DNA of 64,000 nucleotides from Clostridia bacterium (lineage in GTDB: Bacteria > Bacillota > Clostridia > Oscillospirales > Acutalibacteraceae): assembly GCA_017428625.1 (NCBI GenBank), contig JAFRQM010000049.1, positions 124,001-188,000 of the forward strand, given 5' to 3'. The translations under genes were made by a program, and so were the position numbers. The notes under the pieces were generated by a model, which had not been told where the DNA came from, made no database searches, and saw only the letters and a program-made list of their open reading frames with translations. This document shows, piece by piece, positions 42,009 through 50,090 of the stretch. Within the stretch, counting starts at the first letter, position 1; each line of letters begins with the position of its first letter.

Positions 42009-42875
42009 TTATATAATACTCAACATAAATTTAAGGTTTTCAAGCCCGGTTGAAATTCCTTCAAGGGCGTTTTCCATACCTTCAAACTCAACGCTTACAT
42101 ACCCGTCGTAACCGCTGTTTTTGAGTATTGAAAGGCACTGAAAAACGGGAATGTCGCCGTGCCCGATAATCGCGCCGCGCAGATAATTGCCGCCTCTGCT
42201 TCTGAAAAAGCCTCTGCCGGGGTTTATGCCGTTACCGCTTTTTATGTGAAAATCTTTGGCGTGAACATATTTTGCGTATGGCGCAAGCCTGCCGACCGCA
42301 ACGGGAGATGGGTCATCCGCGCAGGCAAAATTGCCTATATCAATAAGCAGACCGAAATTATCATCGGCAACACCGGTAACAATTTTTTCGACGCGCAGGC
42401 TTTCCTGACTGAAAAACCCGTGGTTTTCAACGCAGGTGCATATTCCGTATTGCTTCGCGTAATCCGTTACAGCCTTGCAGCCTTTAATCAGCAGGGGCAG
42501 AGTTTGATCGAAACCCTTGTATTTCGCTTCGCCGCCTCTGAAACCCGAGGTTGCGTCGTGCCTCATAACTTTTACGCCGAGAATGGAGGCTATGTCAACT
42601 TTTCTGCACACCCTCTCGATTTCTTTATCAATGCTTTGTGCATTGATAAAATCCGCGCCTATGGTGTAGCTTGAAACAGGCAGACCGACACGCTCGCTTT
42701 CGGCTTTTATCCGCTTTGCGTATTCATCCTCGCTCACGCCGTCGGGCGGGCAGAGGTCGGTGAATTCAATGGCGTCAAAGCCCATTTCTTTTGCGAGCGC
42801 AACAAGCGATAACTGAGTATGTTCTCCGCTGTTAAGCAGTTGTGAAAAACTGTAACTGCTGACGGAAATTTTCAT
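42009..42875 (-). CDS. sugar phosphate isomerase/epimerase (AP-endonuclease-2 TIM barrel)
   Basis: The product is 288 residues. It has the xylose-isomerase-like barrel with metal ligands at strand ends: VENHGFFSQ (Glu), LLIDIGNFACADDP (Asp), YVHAKDFH (His) and VSVEFEG (Glu). This is the IolE/IolI/hydroxypyruvate-isomerase superfamily. It most likely isomerises or epimerises a keto-sugar. Its neighbour upstream, 5 bases away, belongs to the same superfamily but is clearly divergent, so the two probably act in succession. GGGAGG precedes the start inside the upstream gene's tail. Confidence 0.86.
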   Translation of the reverse strand: MKISVSSYSFSQLLNSGEHTQLSLVALAKEMGFDAIEFTDLCPPDGVSEDEYAKRIKAESERVGLPVSSYTIGADFINAQSIDKEIERVCRKVDIASILGVKVMRHDATSGFRGGEAKYKGFDQTLPLLIKGCKAVTDYAKQYGICTCVENHGFFSQESLRVEKIVTGVADDNFGLLIDIGNFACADDPSPVAVGRLAPYAKYVHAKDFHIKSGNGINPGRGFFRSRGGNYLRGAIIGHGDIPVFQCLSILKNSGYDGYVSVEFEGMENALEGISTGLENLKFMLSII

Positions 42876-42880
42876 ATTGT

Positions 42881-43729
42881 TTACCTCCCGCAGCCGAGAT
42901 TTTTAAGAAATTCAACAGCGCTTCTTATGTCTTTTTCAGGGTTGTCGCCTACTTCTCTTTCTATTGTGAGAAAACCTTTAAAACCTATATCTTCAAGAGC
43001 GGCAAGGTATTTGTTCCAGTCAACACTGCCCTCACCGAGCGGAACCTCTTCAAATGAAGACCCCTTAACAAGAGGGTCTTCTCTGACGCCGTAAACGATT
43101 TCGGGGTCTTTGTAGAAAATCTGTCTGCCGTCTTTCGCGTGAGTGTGAACAATGTATTTTTGCAAATTGTAAACTGCGCCCGCGGGGTCGTCGCCCGTTA
43201 CCATAACAAGGTTTGCGGGGTCAAGATTTACCGCAACGCCCGTTGAATCGAGCGAGTCAAGAAATTCTTTGAGAACAGCCGATGTTTCGGGGCCTGTTTC
43301 AATGGCAAAATGCGCCTGAACGCTGTCGGCATATTCTGCAAGTTCGGAGCACGCCTCCTGCATTATTTTATATCTGTCAACATTTTTATCCTGCGGAACA
43401 ACGCCGATGTGAGTCGTTACAACATCGGTGCCGAGTTCTTTTGCAAGGTCGAGTATTCTTTTTGATTTTTCAACAAGTTCCGGGTTTCTGTCTTTATTTG
43501 CAAAACCGCAGCCGAGGTCGCCGCAGAGAGCGGAAATCACAAGACCGTTGTCTGCGACAAGATTTCTGAAATCAGCCCTTTTTGAAGCGTTCAAATTTTC
43601 GGGAGCCATTTTGCCTCTTGTAGCATAAACCTGTATGCCGTCAGCACCGACGGAAGAGGCTTTTTTTACTGCCGTTACCGTATCTGTGCGGAAACTGTCA
43701 ATAATTACGCCGATAGGAAATCTGCCCAT
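42881..43729 (-). CDS. sugar phosphate isomerase/epimerase, second copy
   Basis: The product is 282 residues from ATG 43729, with AAGGAGA 7 bases upstream; an in-frame TTG opening at 43747 contains that ribosome site and is not used. Metal-site motifs: FAIETGPETSA (Glu), VNLDPANLVM (Asp), YIVHTHAKDGRQ (His) and FLTIEREVGD (Glu). It is an AP-endonuclease-2-fold enzyme distantly related to the downstream copy. As first gene of the three-gene minus-strand sugar operon it has a good promoter and faces the Gfo/Idh/MocA operon. Confidence 0.86.
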   Translation of the reverse strand: MGRFPIGVIIDSFRTDTVTAVKKASSVGADGIQVYATRGKMAPENLNASKRADFRNLVADNGLVISALCGDLGCGFANKDRNPELVEKSKRILDLAKELGTDVVTTHIGVVPQDKNVDRYKIMQEACSELAEYADSVQAHFAIETGPETSAVLKEFLDSLDSTGVAVNLDPANLVMVTGDDPAGAVYNLQKYIVHTHAKDGRQIFYKDPEIVYGVREDPLVKGSSFEEVPLGEGSVDWNKYLAALEDIGFKGFLTIEREVGDNPEKDIRSAVEFLKNLGCGR

Positions 43730-43757
43730 AATAATTCTCCTTTTCAACTTTTAGAAT

Positions 43758-43786
43758 ATCATATCAAAATTAATAAAAATCTTCAA
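43758..43786 (-). promoter_or_regulatory. promoter of the minus-strand sugar operon
   Basis: Reading minus: TTGAAG (43786-43781), a 17-base spacer and TATGAT (43763-43758). The predicted start is near 43751, 22 bases before the ATG at 43729. Confidence 0.7.
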
Positions 43787-43805
43787 TATTTTTTTAAAAT
43801 CTTTA

Positions 43806-43833
43806 TTTACTTTTTTTACTGTTATGATATTAT
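43806..43833 (+). promoter_or_regulatory. possible promoter of the Gfo/Idh/MocA operon
   Basis: TTTACT (43806-43811), a 16-base spacer and TATTAT (43828-43833), 31 bases before the start. An overlapping TATGAT (43823-43828) is an alternative -10. The -35 is weak. Confidence 0.4.
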
Positions 43834-43864
43834 ATTAGTTAATGACTTTTACAGGAGGTTTTCT

Positions 43865-44932
43865 ATGTCAGAAAAGATAAATGTTGCCGTCATAGGCTGC
43901 GGTTCAATAGCAAACTGCGCTCATATTCCCGCCTACCTCAAACTTGACAATGTCAACATAAAGTATTTCTGCGACATTATTCCCGAAAGGGCGCAGGGGG
44001 CAGTTGAAAAATACTGCTGCGGCAAAGCGGTTGTTGATTATAAAGATTTTCTCAATGACCCCGAACTTGACGCCGTTTCGGTTTGCACTCACAACGATTT
44101 ACACTCTGTAATAGCGATTGATTTTATGAAGGCGGGCAAACACGTTTTAAGTGAAAAACCTGCGGCGAAAAACCTTGAGGAAGCGCTCAGAATGCAGCAG
44201 GTTGCCCACGAAACGGGTAAAATTCTCAACATAGGCGTGTGCAACAGGTTCGGCACACAGGTAAACAACATAAAAAAACTCATTGATGACGGCGAACTCG
44301 GCGAGGTTTATCATGTTTACGCAAGTTTCCGCGCCCACAGGTCAATACCGGGCATCGGCGGCGACTTCACAAACAAAGCCGTTTCGGGCGGCGGCGCTCT
44401 TATTGACTGGGGTGTTCACTACATTGACCTTATTCTTTATTGCTGCGGCGAGCCCAAACCGCTGACCGCTTCAGGCGAGGCGTTCTGCAAACTCGGCAAA
44501 AACATAAAAGATTATGTCTATACAAGTATGTGGGCGTCTGAAACCGCCGAGACAGACGGCGTTTATGATGTTGACGACAGCGTTGTCGGTCTTGTCCGCA
44601 CAGACGGTCCCGTAATCAGTTTCAACGGCGCCTGGGCTCAGAACATAGGCGAGAGCGAAACATACATAGACTTCATCGGCACAAAAGCCGGCATACGCCT
44701 TCAGTATTGCGGCGACTTCAAACTTTACTCCACAAAAAACGGCGCGCTGGTTTCATCCGATGTTGTTTCAACACACAACAATTTCTATGATGAAGAAATT
44801 AAATCTTTCATAGAATGCGTGCAGACGGGCGGCCGTAATCAGGCTTATATTGATTATGCAATCGAAACTTCAAAAATTATGCAGGCGATTTACGATTCGT
44901 CAGAACAGCATAAAGAAATAATAATAGAATAA
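43865..44932 (+). CDS. Gfo/Idh/MocA-family NAD(P)-dependent sugar oxidoreductase
   Basis: The product is 355 residues. The N-terminal Rossmann fold reads NVAVIGCGSIANCAHIPAYL, followed by HVLSEKPAAKNLEEAL, the family's EKP motif with the catalytic lysine. The C-terminal domain has GGALIDWGVHYIDLILYCCG, matching the GGxxxDxGxHxxD pattern. The enzyme oxidises or reduces a cyclitol or sugar hydroxyl. AGGAGG lies 8 bases before the start. nagB, a GH38 and a glycerate kinase follow, so it probably feeds sugars released by the mannosidase into central metabolism. Confidence 0.92.
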   Translation: MSEKINVAVIGCGSIANCAHIPAYLKLDNVNIKYFCDIIPERAQGAVEKYCCGKAVVDYKDFLNDPELDAVSVCTHNDLHSVIAIDFMKAGKHVLSEKPAAKNLEEALRMQQVAHETGKILNIGVCNRFGTQVNNIKKLIDDGELGEVYHVYASFRAHRSIPGIGGDFTNKAVSGGGALIDWGVHYIDLILYCCGEPKPLTASGEAFCKLGKNIKDYVYTSMWASETAETDGVYDVDDSVVGLVRTDGPVISFNGAWAQNIGESETYIDFIGTKAGIRLQYCGDFKLYSTKNGALVSSDVVSTHNNFYDEEIKSFIECVQTGGRNQAYIDYAIETSKIMQAIYDSSEQHKEIIIE

Positions 44933-44946
44933 TGGGGAGAATTTTA

Positions 44947-45666
44947 ATGGATATCAGAATTTACAAAACAGAGCAGGAAATCGGCGAGGCGGCAGGCAAA
45001 ATCTATGTTGATTACATCAACGAAAATCCCTCCTGCGTTCTCGGTTTCGCAACGGGCGCCACTCCCGTTCCGACTTATACTTATATGGCAGAGCAATGCA
45101 AGGCGGGCAATGTCTCTTTTAAAGATGTAAAAACATTCAATCTTGACGAGTATTGCGACCTTCCCAAAGAACATAAAAACAGTTTTTATATGTTTATGTA
45201 TGAAAATCTTTTTTCAAAGGTTGACTTAAAGCCCGAAAATATAGATTTTCTTGACGGCAACACAGACCCCGAAGCCGAAAGCGCAAGGTATGCCAAATCC
45301 ATTGAAGACAAAGGCGGAATTGACATTCAGCTTCTCGGTATAGGCAGAAACGGTCATATTGCTTTTAACGAGCCTGCGGATGAGTTTTCGGGCGAGGCTT
45401 ATAAAATCAAACTCACTGAGAGCACAATAAAAGCAAACTCCATTTATTTTGATGATGTTCCGATGCCCCGTTACGCAATGACAATGGGCATAGGCTCTAT
45501 TATGAAAGCGCGTAAAATCATATTTATCGCAACAGGCAAAGCAAAGGCGCAGGCTGTTTATGATATGATAAAAGGCGAAGTTACTCCGAAATGCCCCGCG
45601 TCAATTCTTCAGCAGCACCCCGATGTTACCGTCTTCCTCGATGAAGACGCGGCGTCACTCTTATAA
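44947..45666 (+). CDS. nagB: glucosamine-6-phosphate deaminase
   Basis: The product is 239 residues. It converts glucosamine-6-phosphate to fructose-6-phosphate and ammonia. Hallmarks: GFATGATPVPTY (phosphate loop), TFNLDEYCDL with D67, and GIGRNGHIAFNEP with H137. I start at ATG 44947 (GGGGAG 8 bases upstream); a longer opening at 44932 abuts the previous stop without its own ribosome site. Beside a GH38 mannosidase it suggests use of N-glycan-like substrates containing both mannose and N-acetylglucosamine. No nagA was seen in the window. Confidence 0.95.
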   Translation: MDIRIYKTEQEIGEAAGKIYVDYINENPSCVLGFATGATPVPTYTYMAEQCKAGNVSFKDVKTFNLDEYCDLPKEHKNSFYMFMYENLFSKVDLKPENIDFLDGNTDPEAESARYAKSIEDKGGIDIQLLGIGRNGHIAFNEPADEFSGEAYKIKLTESTIKANSIYFDDVPMPRYAMTMGIGSIMKARKIIFIATGKAKAQAVYDMIKGEVTPKCPASILQQHPDVTVFLDEDAASLL

Positions 45667-45685
45667 TTCAAAAACAATGATTAAC

Positions 45686-45703
45686 GGCGGGATTACTCCC
45701 GCC
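45686..45703 (+). other. intercistronic hairpin without T-run
   Basis: GGCGGGA-TTAC-TCCCGCC forms a perfect 7-bp hairpin between nagB and the GH38 gene. It is followed by TAAACAC, not a T-run, so it is more likely an mRNA-stability or processing element than a terminator. Confidence 0.55.
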
Positions 45704-45724
45704 TAAACACTATAAGGAGGAATT

Positions 45725-48700
45725 ATGTCAAGGTTTGATATTGATTTTGTTGATAAAAACAATGAGCGTGAAATGCTCGCCAACAGGCTTAAAAAATTAA
45801 CCGAAACAATTGCCGAAAGAATGTGGAGGGGCAGTGTTGACGCAGGAGAGTTTATGTTTTGCGACGGCGAATCAGACCCCTCAAAGATTAACGAGGGCAA
45901 TTGGGTTCCTTTCGGAAAAGACAATTACTGGGGCAGAAGAGAACAGTATTGCCGTTTTAAGCAGACTGTAACCGTTCCTCCCGAATTTGCAGGCAAAACC
46001 GTTATTTATGAGCTGAATCCTTATCCCGATTCGGGATGGAAAACAAGCGCGGAACAGTTTATTGTCTATCTCAACGGCAGGTTGGTTCAGGCTATCGACC
46101 ATAATCACACATACATTTTTCTCTGCGACCCCGCAAAAGGCGGCGAAACATTTGACATTGTTCTGAGTGCCTATTGCGACGACTGGTCATACAGGGGGCC
46201 GGTCAGGCTAAACGCATCAATAAAGGTAATAGACAAAGACCTGAGGAGCCTTTATTTCGATTTTGCCGTTCCGTGGGAAACGGCGCATTCATACGGCGCG
46301 GATGACCTGCCCCGTATTGAAATAATCAGAGAACTCAACAAGGCGGCAAATCTCATTGACTTTTCAACTGCCGATTTTGATAAATTCAAAGAAACCGCTA
46401 TGACTGCGCGTGATTATTTACAAAAGAACATTTACGGCAGACACCTTGACGCCGTAACCTCCGCCGTCGGCCACACTCATATTGACACAGCCTGGCTTTG
46501 GCGTGTTAAACAGACAAGGCAGAAAGCAGGCCGCTCATTTGCCACCGTAATAAACTTTATGAAGGAATATCCCGAATATAAGTTTATGTCATCTCAGGCA
46601 CAACTCTATGATTTTGTAAAGCAGGATTATCCCGAACTTTACAGCGAAATCAAAAAAGCAGTTGCCCGTAATCAGTGGGAACCCGAAGGCGGAATGTGGG
46701 TTGAGGCAGATACAAATGTTATATCAGGCGAATCGCTTGTGCGTCAGTTCCTTGTCGGCAAAAGGTTTTTCCGTAAAGAATTCGGCAAAGACAACAAGAT
46801 TCTCTGGCTGCCCGATGTTTTCGGCTACAGCGGCGCTCTGCCCCAGATTATGAAACTTTCGGGTATAGACTATTTTATGACTACGAAAATTTCGTGGAGC
46901 GAATATAACAAATTCCCGTTTGATACCTTTAACTGGAAAGGTATCGACGGCACAAAAATTCTCTCTCATTTTATTCCGAGTCTCAGTTGTGATGACAATG
47001 GCTGGACTACAACCTACAACGCTCATCTCCGTCCCGACCTTGTCATAGGCGGCTGGCGCAGATACAGCAACAAAGACCTTAACAACAATGTTCTTATGAG
47101 TTTCGGACACGGCGACGGCGGCGGCGGACCGACAAGAGGTCAGATTGAATGCGGGCTTCGTATGTCAAAAGGTGTTCCCGGCTGCCCCGAGGTTAAAATG
47201 GAGTTTTCGCGCGATTTCTTTGACAGGCTCAGAAAAGATGTCGCAGACAACCCGTATCTTCCCGAATGGGCAGGGGAGCTTTACCTTGAATTCCACCGCG
47301 GCACTCTTACGTCACAGTCACGCAACAAGCGATTTAACAGAAAAAGCGAACTGCTTTATCACGACATTGAAACCCTTGCCGAAACGGCAAACATTTTCGG
47401 CACGGGCGAATATCCTTATGACGAACTGCTTGAAGGCTGGAAAATTATACTTATCAACCAGTTCCACGATATTATTCCCGGTTCTTCAATAGCGGCAGTT
47501 TATGAGGATTCAAAAGAAGAATATTTAAAACTTCTGTCGGAAGGCAAAACTATGGCTGATTCCGCCGCGAAATCCGTTGCGCTTAAAGCGACAACAAATG
47601 GCGAAGCATTTGTTGTTGAAAACACATTGGGCTTTGAACGCACGGATGTTGCGATAACCAACACTGTAAATGAAAACACTGCTGTTTATGATTCCGACGG
47701 CTCCCTTATGCCCTCACAGAAAACTTATGACGGAAAACTTGCCTTTCTTGCAAAGAATGTTCCGTCAAAAGGCTTCAAAGTGTTCAACACGGGAGAGGGA
47801 TACACCGCCGCAGAAAAATCATATTATGCAGATACAGACGGCGCCGAAAATGATTATTATATTTTCCGTTTTGACGCCGATATGAATATCGCTTCGCTTT
47901 ACCATAAAGAAAGCGGCAGATATGTTGCTCCCGAGGGCGAAACGCTCGGCAGGCTGTTCGCTTATCAGGATATTCCGCACAGCGATGACGCCTGGGATAT
48001 AAAATGCTATTACGGCGAAAAATATGATATTGTCAATGATGTTCAGAGCAAAGAAGTGGTTGAGAGCGGACCTGTTCGCACAGTTGTTAAGATAGTGCGT
48101 AAATATAATCTCTCAACAATTACTCAGTATTATATTTTCTACCCGCACACAGTAAGAATTGACATTGTTTATGATGTTGACTGGCAGGAGAAAAAGGTTC
48201 TTCTCAAAGGCGATTACCCCGTTGATGTTAACGCCTCGACCGCTACATTTGACATTCAGTTCGGCAATATTGAGCGAACAACTCACAGAAACACAACATG
48301 GGATTACGCTCAGTTTGAAGTCTGCGGCCATAAATGGGCGGATCTTTCGGATAACGGTTTCGGCTTCTCCGTTCTAAATGACTGCAAATACGGCTGGACA
48401 GTAAAAGACGGCAGAATAAAACCTTCAATGCTCAGAAGTCAGGTTATGCCCAATCATATTCAGGACAGAGAGCGTCATACCTTCACTTATGCTTTGTTCC
48501 CGCACAGCGGCCCTGTCAGCACATCGGATGTTGTTCAGGAGGCATACAGCCTCAATGTTCCGTTTTATTGCGTCAGAATACCCGAAAAACAAGACGGTGC
48601 AGGCAGTGAGTTTTCGCTTGTTAAAGCAGACAAAAAGAACATAATAATCGAAACTGTCAAAAAGGCGGAAGACAGCGACGCGCTGATTATAAGATTGTAT

Positions 48701-48871
48701 GAAACCTGGAACAGAAAAACGCCTTGCGCAATTACACTCGGCGTTGACGCAAAAGAAGTTTACGAGTGCAATCTTATGGAAGAAAACGATGAGCCCCTTA
48801 CCCTTGACGGCAGAAGCGTCAGTCTTGAATTCAGACCGTTTGAAATCAAAACGCTCAAGGTAATTTTATGA
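45725..48871 (+). CDS. GH38 alpha-mannosidase
   Basis: The product is 1048 residues without a signal peptide. The zinc site begins with GHTHIDTAWLW (H250 and D254), and the nucleophile is D364 in WLPDVFGYSGALPQ. The later His of the zinc site appears in LINQFHDIIPGSS. The C-terminal beta-sandwich domains run from about residue 620 on. GH38 retaining enzymes cut alpha-mannosides and act intracellularly on imported glycans in bacteria. The glycerate kinase gene overlaps its 3' end by 4 bases. A second, divergent GH38 lies at 59349-62513. Confidence 0.94.
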   Translation: MSRFDIDFVDKNNEREMLANRLKKLTETIAERMWRGSVDAGEFMFCDGESDPSKINEGNWVPFGKDNYWGRREQYCRFKQTVTVPPEFAGKTVIYELNPYPDSGWKTSAEQFIVYLNGRLVQAIDHNHTYIFLCDPAKGGETFDIVLSAYCDDWSYRGPVRLNASIKVIDKDLRSLYFDFAVPWETAHSYGADDLPRIEIIRELNKAANLIDFSTADFDKFKETAMTARDYLQKNIYGRHLDAVTSAVGHTHIDTAWLWRVKQTRQKAGRSFATVINFMKEYPEYKFMSSQAQLYDFVKQDYPELYSEIKKAVARNQWEPEGGMWVEADTNVISGESLVRQFLVGKRFFRKEFGKDNKILWLPDVFGYSGALPQIMKLSGIDYFMTTKISWSEYNKFPFDTFNWKGIDGTKILSHFIPSLSCDDNGWTTTYNAHLRPDLVIGGWRRYSNKDLNNNVLMSFGHGDGGGGPTRGQIECGLRMSKGVPGCPEVKMEFSRDFFDRLRKDVADNPYLPEWAGELYLEFHRGTLTSQSRNKRFNRKSELLYHDIETLAETANIFGTGEYPYDELLEGWKIILINQFHDIIPGSSIAAVYEDSKEEYLKLLSEGKTMADSAAKSVALKATTNGEAFVVENTLGFERTDVAITNTVNENTAVYDSDGSLMPSQKTYDGKLAFLAKNVPSKGFKVFNTGEGYTAAEKSYYADTDGAENDYYIFRFDADMNIASLYHKESGRYVAPEGETLGRLFAYQDIPHSDDAWDIKCYYGEKYDIVNDVQSKEVVESGPVRTVVKIVRKYNLSTITQYYIFYPHTVRIDIVYDVDWQEKKVLLKGDYPVDVNASTATFDIQFGNIERTTHRNTTWDYAQFEVCGHKWADLSDNGFGFSVLNDCKYGWTVKDGRIKPSMLRSQVMPNHIQDRERHTFTYALFPHSGPVSTSDVVQEAYSLNVPFYCVRIPEKQDGAGSEFSLVKADKKNIIIETVKKAEDSDALIIRLYETWNRKTPCAITLGVDAKEVYECNLMEENDEPLTLDGRSVSLEFRPFEIKTLKVIL

Positions 48872-49956
48872 AAATAATAATTGTTCCCGACAGTTTCAAA
48901 GGCACACTGAGCGCAACTCGGGTTGCGGATATTGCCGAAGAAGAAATAAATAAAGTAATACCTTCTGCGCAGATTAAAAAAATCCCCGTTGCCGACGGCG
49001 GCGAGGGTACACTCGACTGTTTTGAAAACATAAGCGGTGGCAAAAGAATACCCTGCGAAGTAACCGGACCGAATTTTCAGAAGGTGAAAGCAGAGTTTCT
49101 TCTGTGCGGAAAAACCGCGGTTATTGAGTCTTCACAGGCAAACGGGCTGCCTCTCGCAAACCCGAAAAGCGCGGCTGATACCACAACTTACGGTGTGGGC
49201 GAGTTGATAAAAAAGGCTGAAGAGCAGGGGGCTCAAAAGTTTATAATCGGCATAGGCGGCAGCGCAACAAATGACTGCGGCTGCGGTATGGCGGCGGCTA
49301 TCGGCACAAAATTCTTCAATAAAGACGGCAAAGAGTTTATTCCCACAGGCGCGTCACTCAGCGAAATTGCCGACATCACATTCGGCAAAACTTATGACAT
49401 AACCGTTCTCTGCGATGTCACAAATCCGCTTTTCGGCAAAAAAGGAGCGGCTTATGTCTATGCCCCGCAGAAAGGCGCGTCTCCGGAACAGGTGGTTATG
49501 CTTGACAACGGTCTGAGGCATATTGCCTGTGTTCTTGAAAAATACGGCAAAAATGTTTCTTCTTTGAGCGGCGCGGGCGCTGCAGGCGGAATGGGCGCAG
49601 GCTTTATCGCTTTCTGTAACGCAAAACTCAGAAGAGGCATTGAGATAGTTCTTGACCTCGCTCAATTTGAAAATGCTGCAAAAGAAGCGGATTATATAAT
49701 TACCGGCGAAGGCTCGCTTGACTCCCAGAGTTTTTCGGGCAAAGTGATTGACGGCATAATAAACAGGTCGCACGGCAAACCGGTAATTGCCGCTGTCGGC
49801 ATCTCAAAACTTGATGATTACCGCCGTTACGGGCTTGATGCCGTGTTTGAATCCAATGAGAAACACCTGCCGTTTGAGCAGATTGTTTCAACTGCCGAAA
49901 CCGATTTAAGATTATGTTTTGAAAAAGTTGCTGCATATATAAACGAAAATAATTGA
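48868..49956 (+). CDS. glycerate kinase (GckA/GlxK class)
   Basis: The product is 362 residues. It opens MKIIIVPDSFKGTLSATRVA and contains KIPVADGGEGTLDCF, IIGIGGSATNDCGCGMAAA and GAGAAGGMGAGFIAF, all typical of the class II glycerate kinases that make 2-phosphoglycerate from glycerate. The closing EGSLDSQSFSGK motif is present. The ATGA overlap with the GH38 gene couples them. This gives the operon an exit into lower glycolysis from a sugar-acid branch. A strong terminator follows. Confidence 0.94.
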   Translation: MKIIIVPDSFKGTLSATRVADIAEEEINKVIPSAQIKKIPVADGGEGTLDCFENISGGKRIPCEVTGPNFQKVKAEFLLCGKTAVIESSQANGLPLANPKSAADTTTYGVGELIKKAEEQGAQKFIIGIGGSATNDCGCGMAAAIGTKFFNKDGKEFIPTGASLSEIADITFGKTYDITVLCDVTNPLFGKKGAAYVYAPQKGASPEQVVMLDNGLRHIACVLEKYGKNVSSLSGAGAAGGMGAGFIAFCNAKLRRGIEIVLDLAQFENAAKEADYIITGEGSLDSQSFSGKVIDGIINRSHGKPVIAAVGISKLDDYRRYGLDAVFESNEKHLPFEQIVSTAETDLRLCFEKVAAYINENN

Positions 49957-49960
49957 TTTT

Positions 49961-49993
49961 ATCCGGCGGGCTTGATTCCTGCCGGATATTTTA
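49961..49993 (+). terminator. terminator after glycerate kinase
   Basis: A 10-bp stem with one G-U pair (ATCCGGCGGG 49961-49970/CCTGCCGGAT 49978-49987) followed by ATTTTAT. Confidence 0.8.
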
Positions 49994-50012
49994 TAAAAAT
50001 ATGTATTTTTTA

Positions 50013-50041
50013 TTGCAACATTAAAACTGTTGTGATATACT
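50013..50041 (+). promoter_or_regulatory. promoter of the AAA+ ATPase operon
   Basis: TTGCAA (50013-50018), a 17-base spacer and TATACT (50036-50041). The start would fall near 50048, leaving a 5' leader of about 43 bases. Confidence 0.7.
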
Positions 50042-50090
50042 ATATCTTGTATTTTTATGTAGTTTACAACAGAAGGTTTAGGGGGCACTG

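Noticed and set aside
45686..45703. Terminator between nagB and the GH38 gene
   Set aside because: The hairpin is strong but lacks a T-run, and the genes read as one operon.
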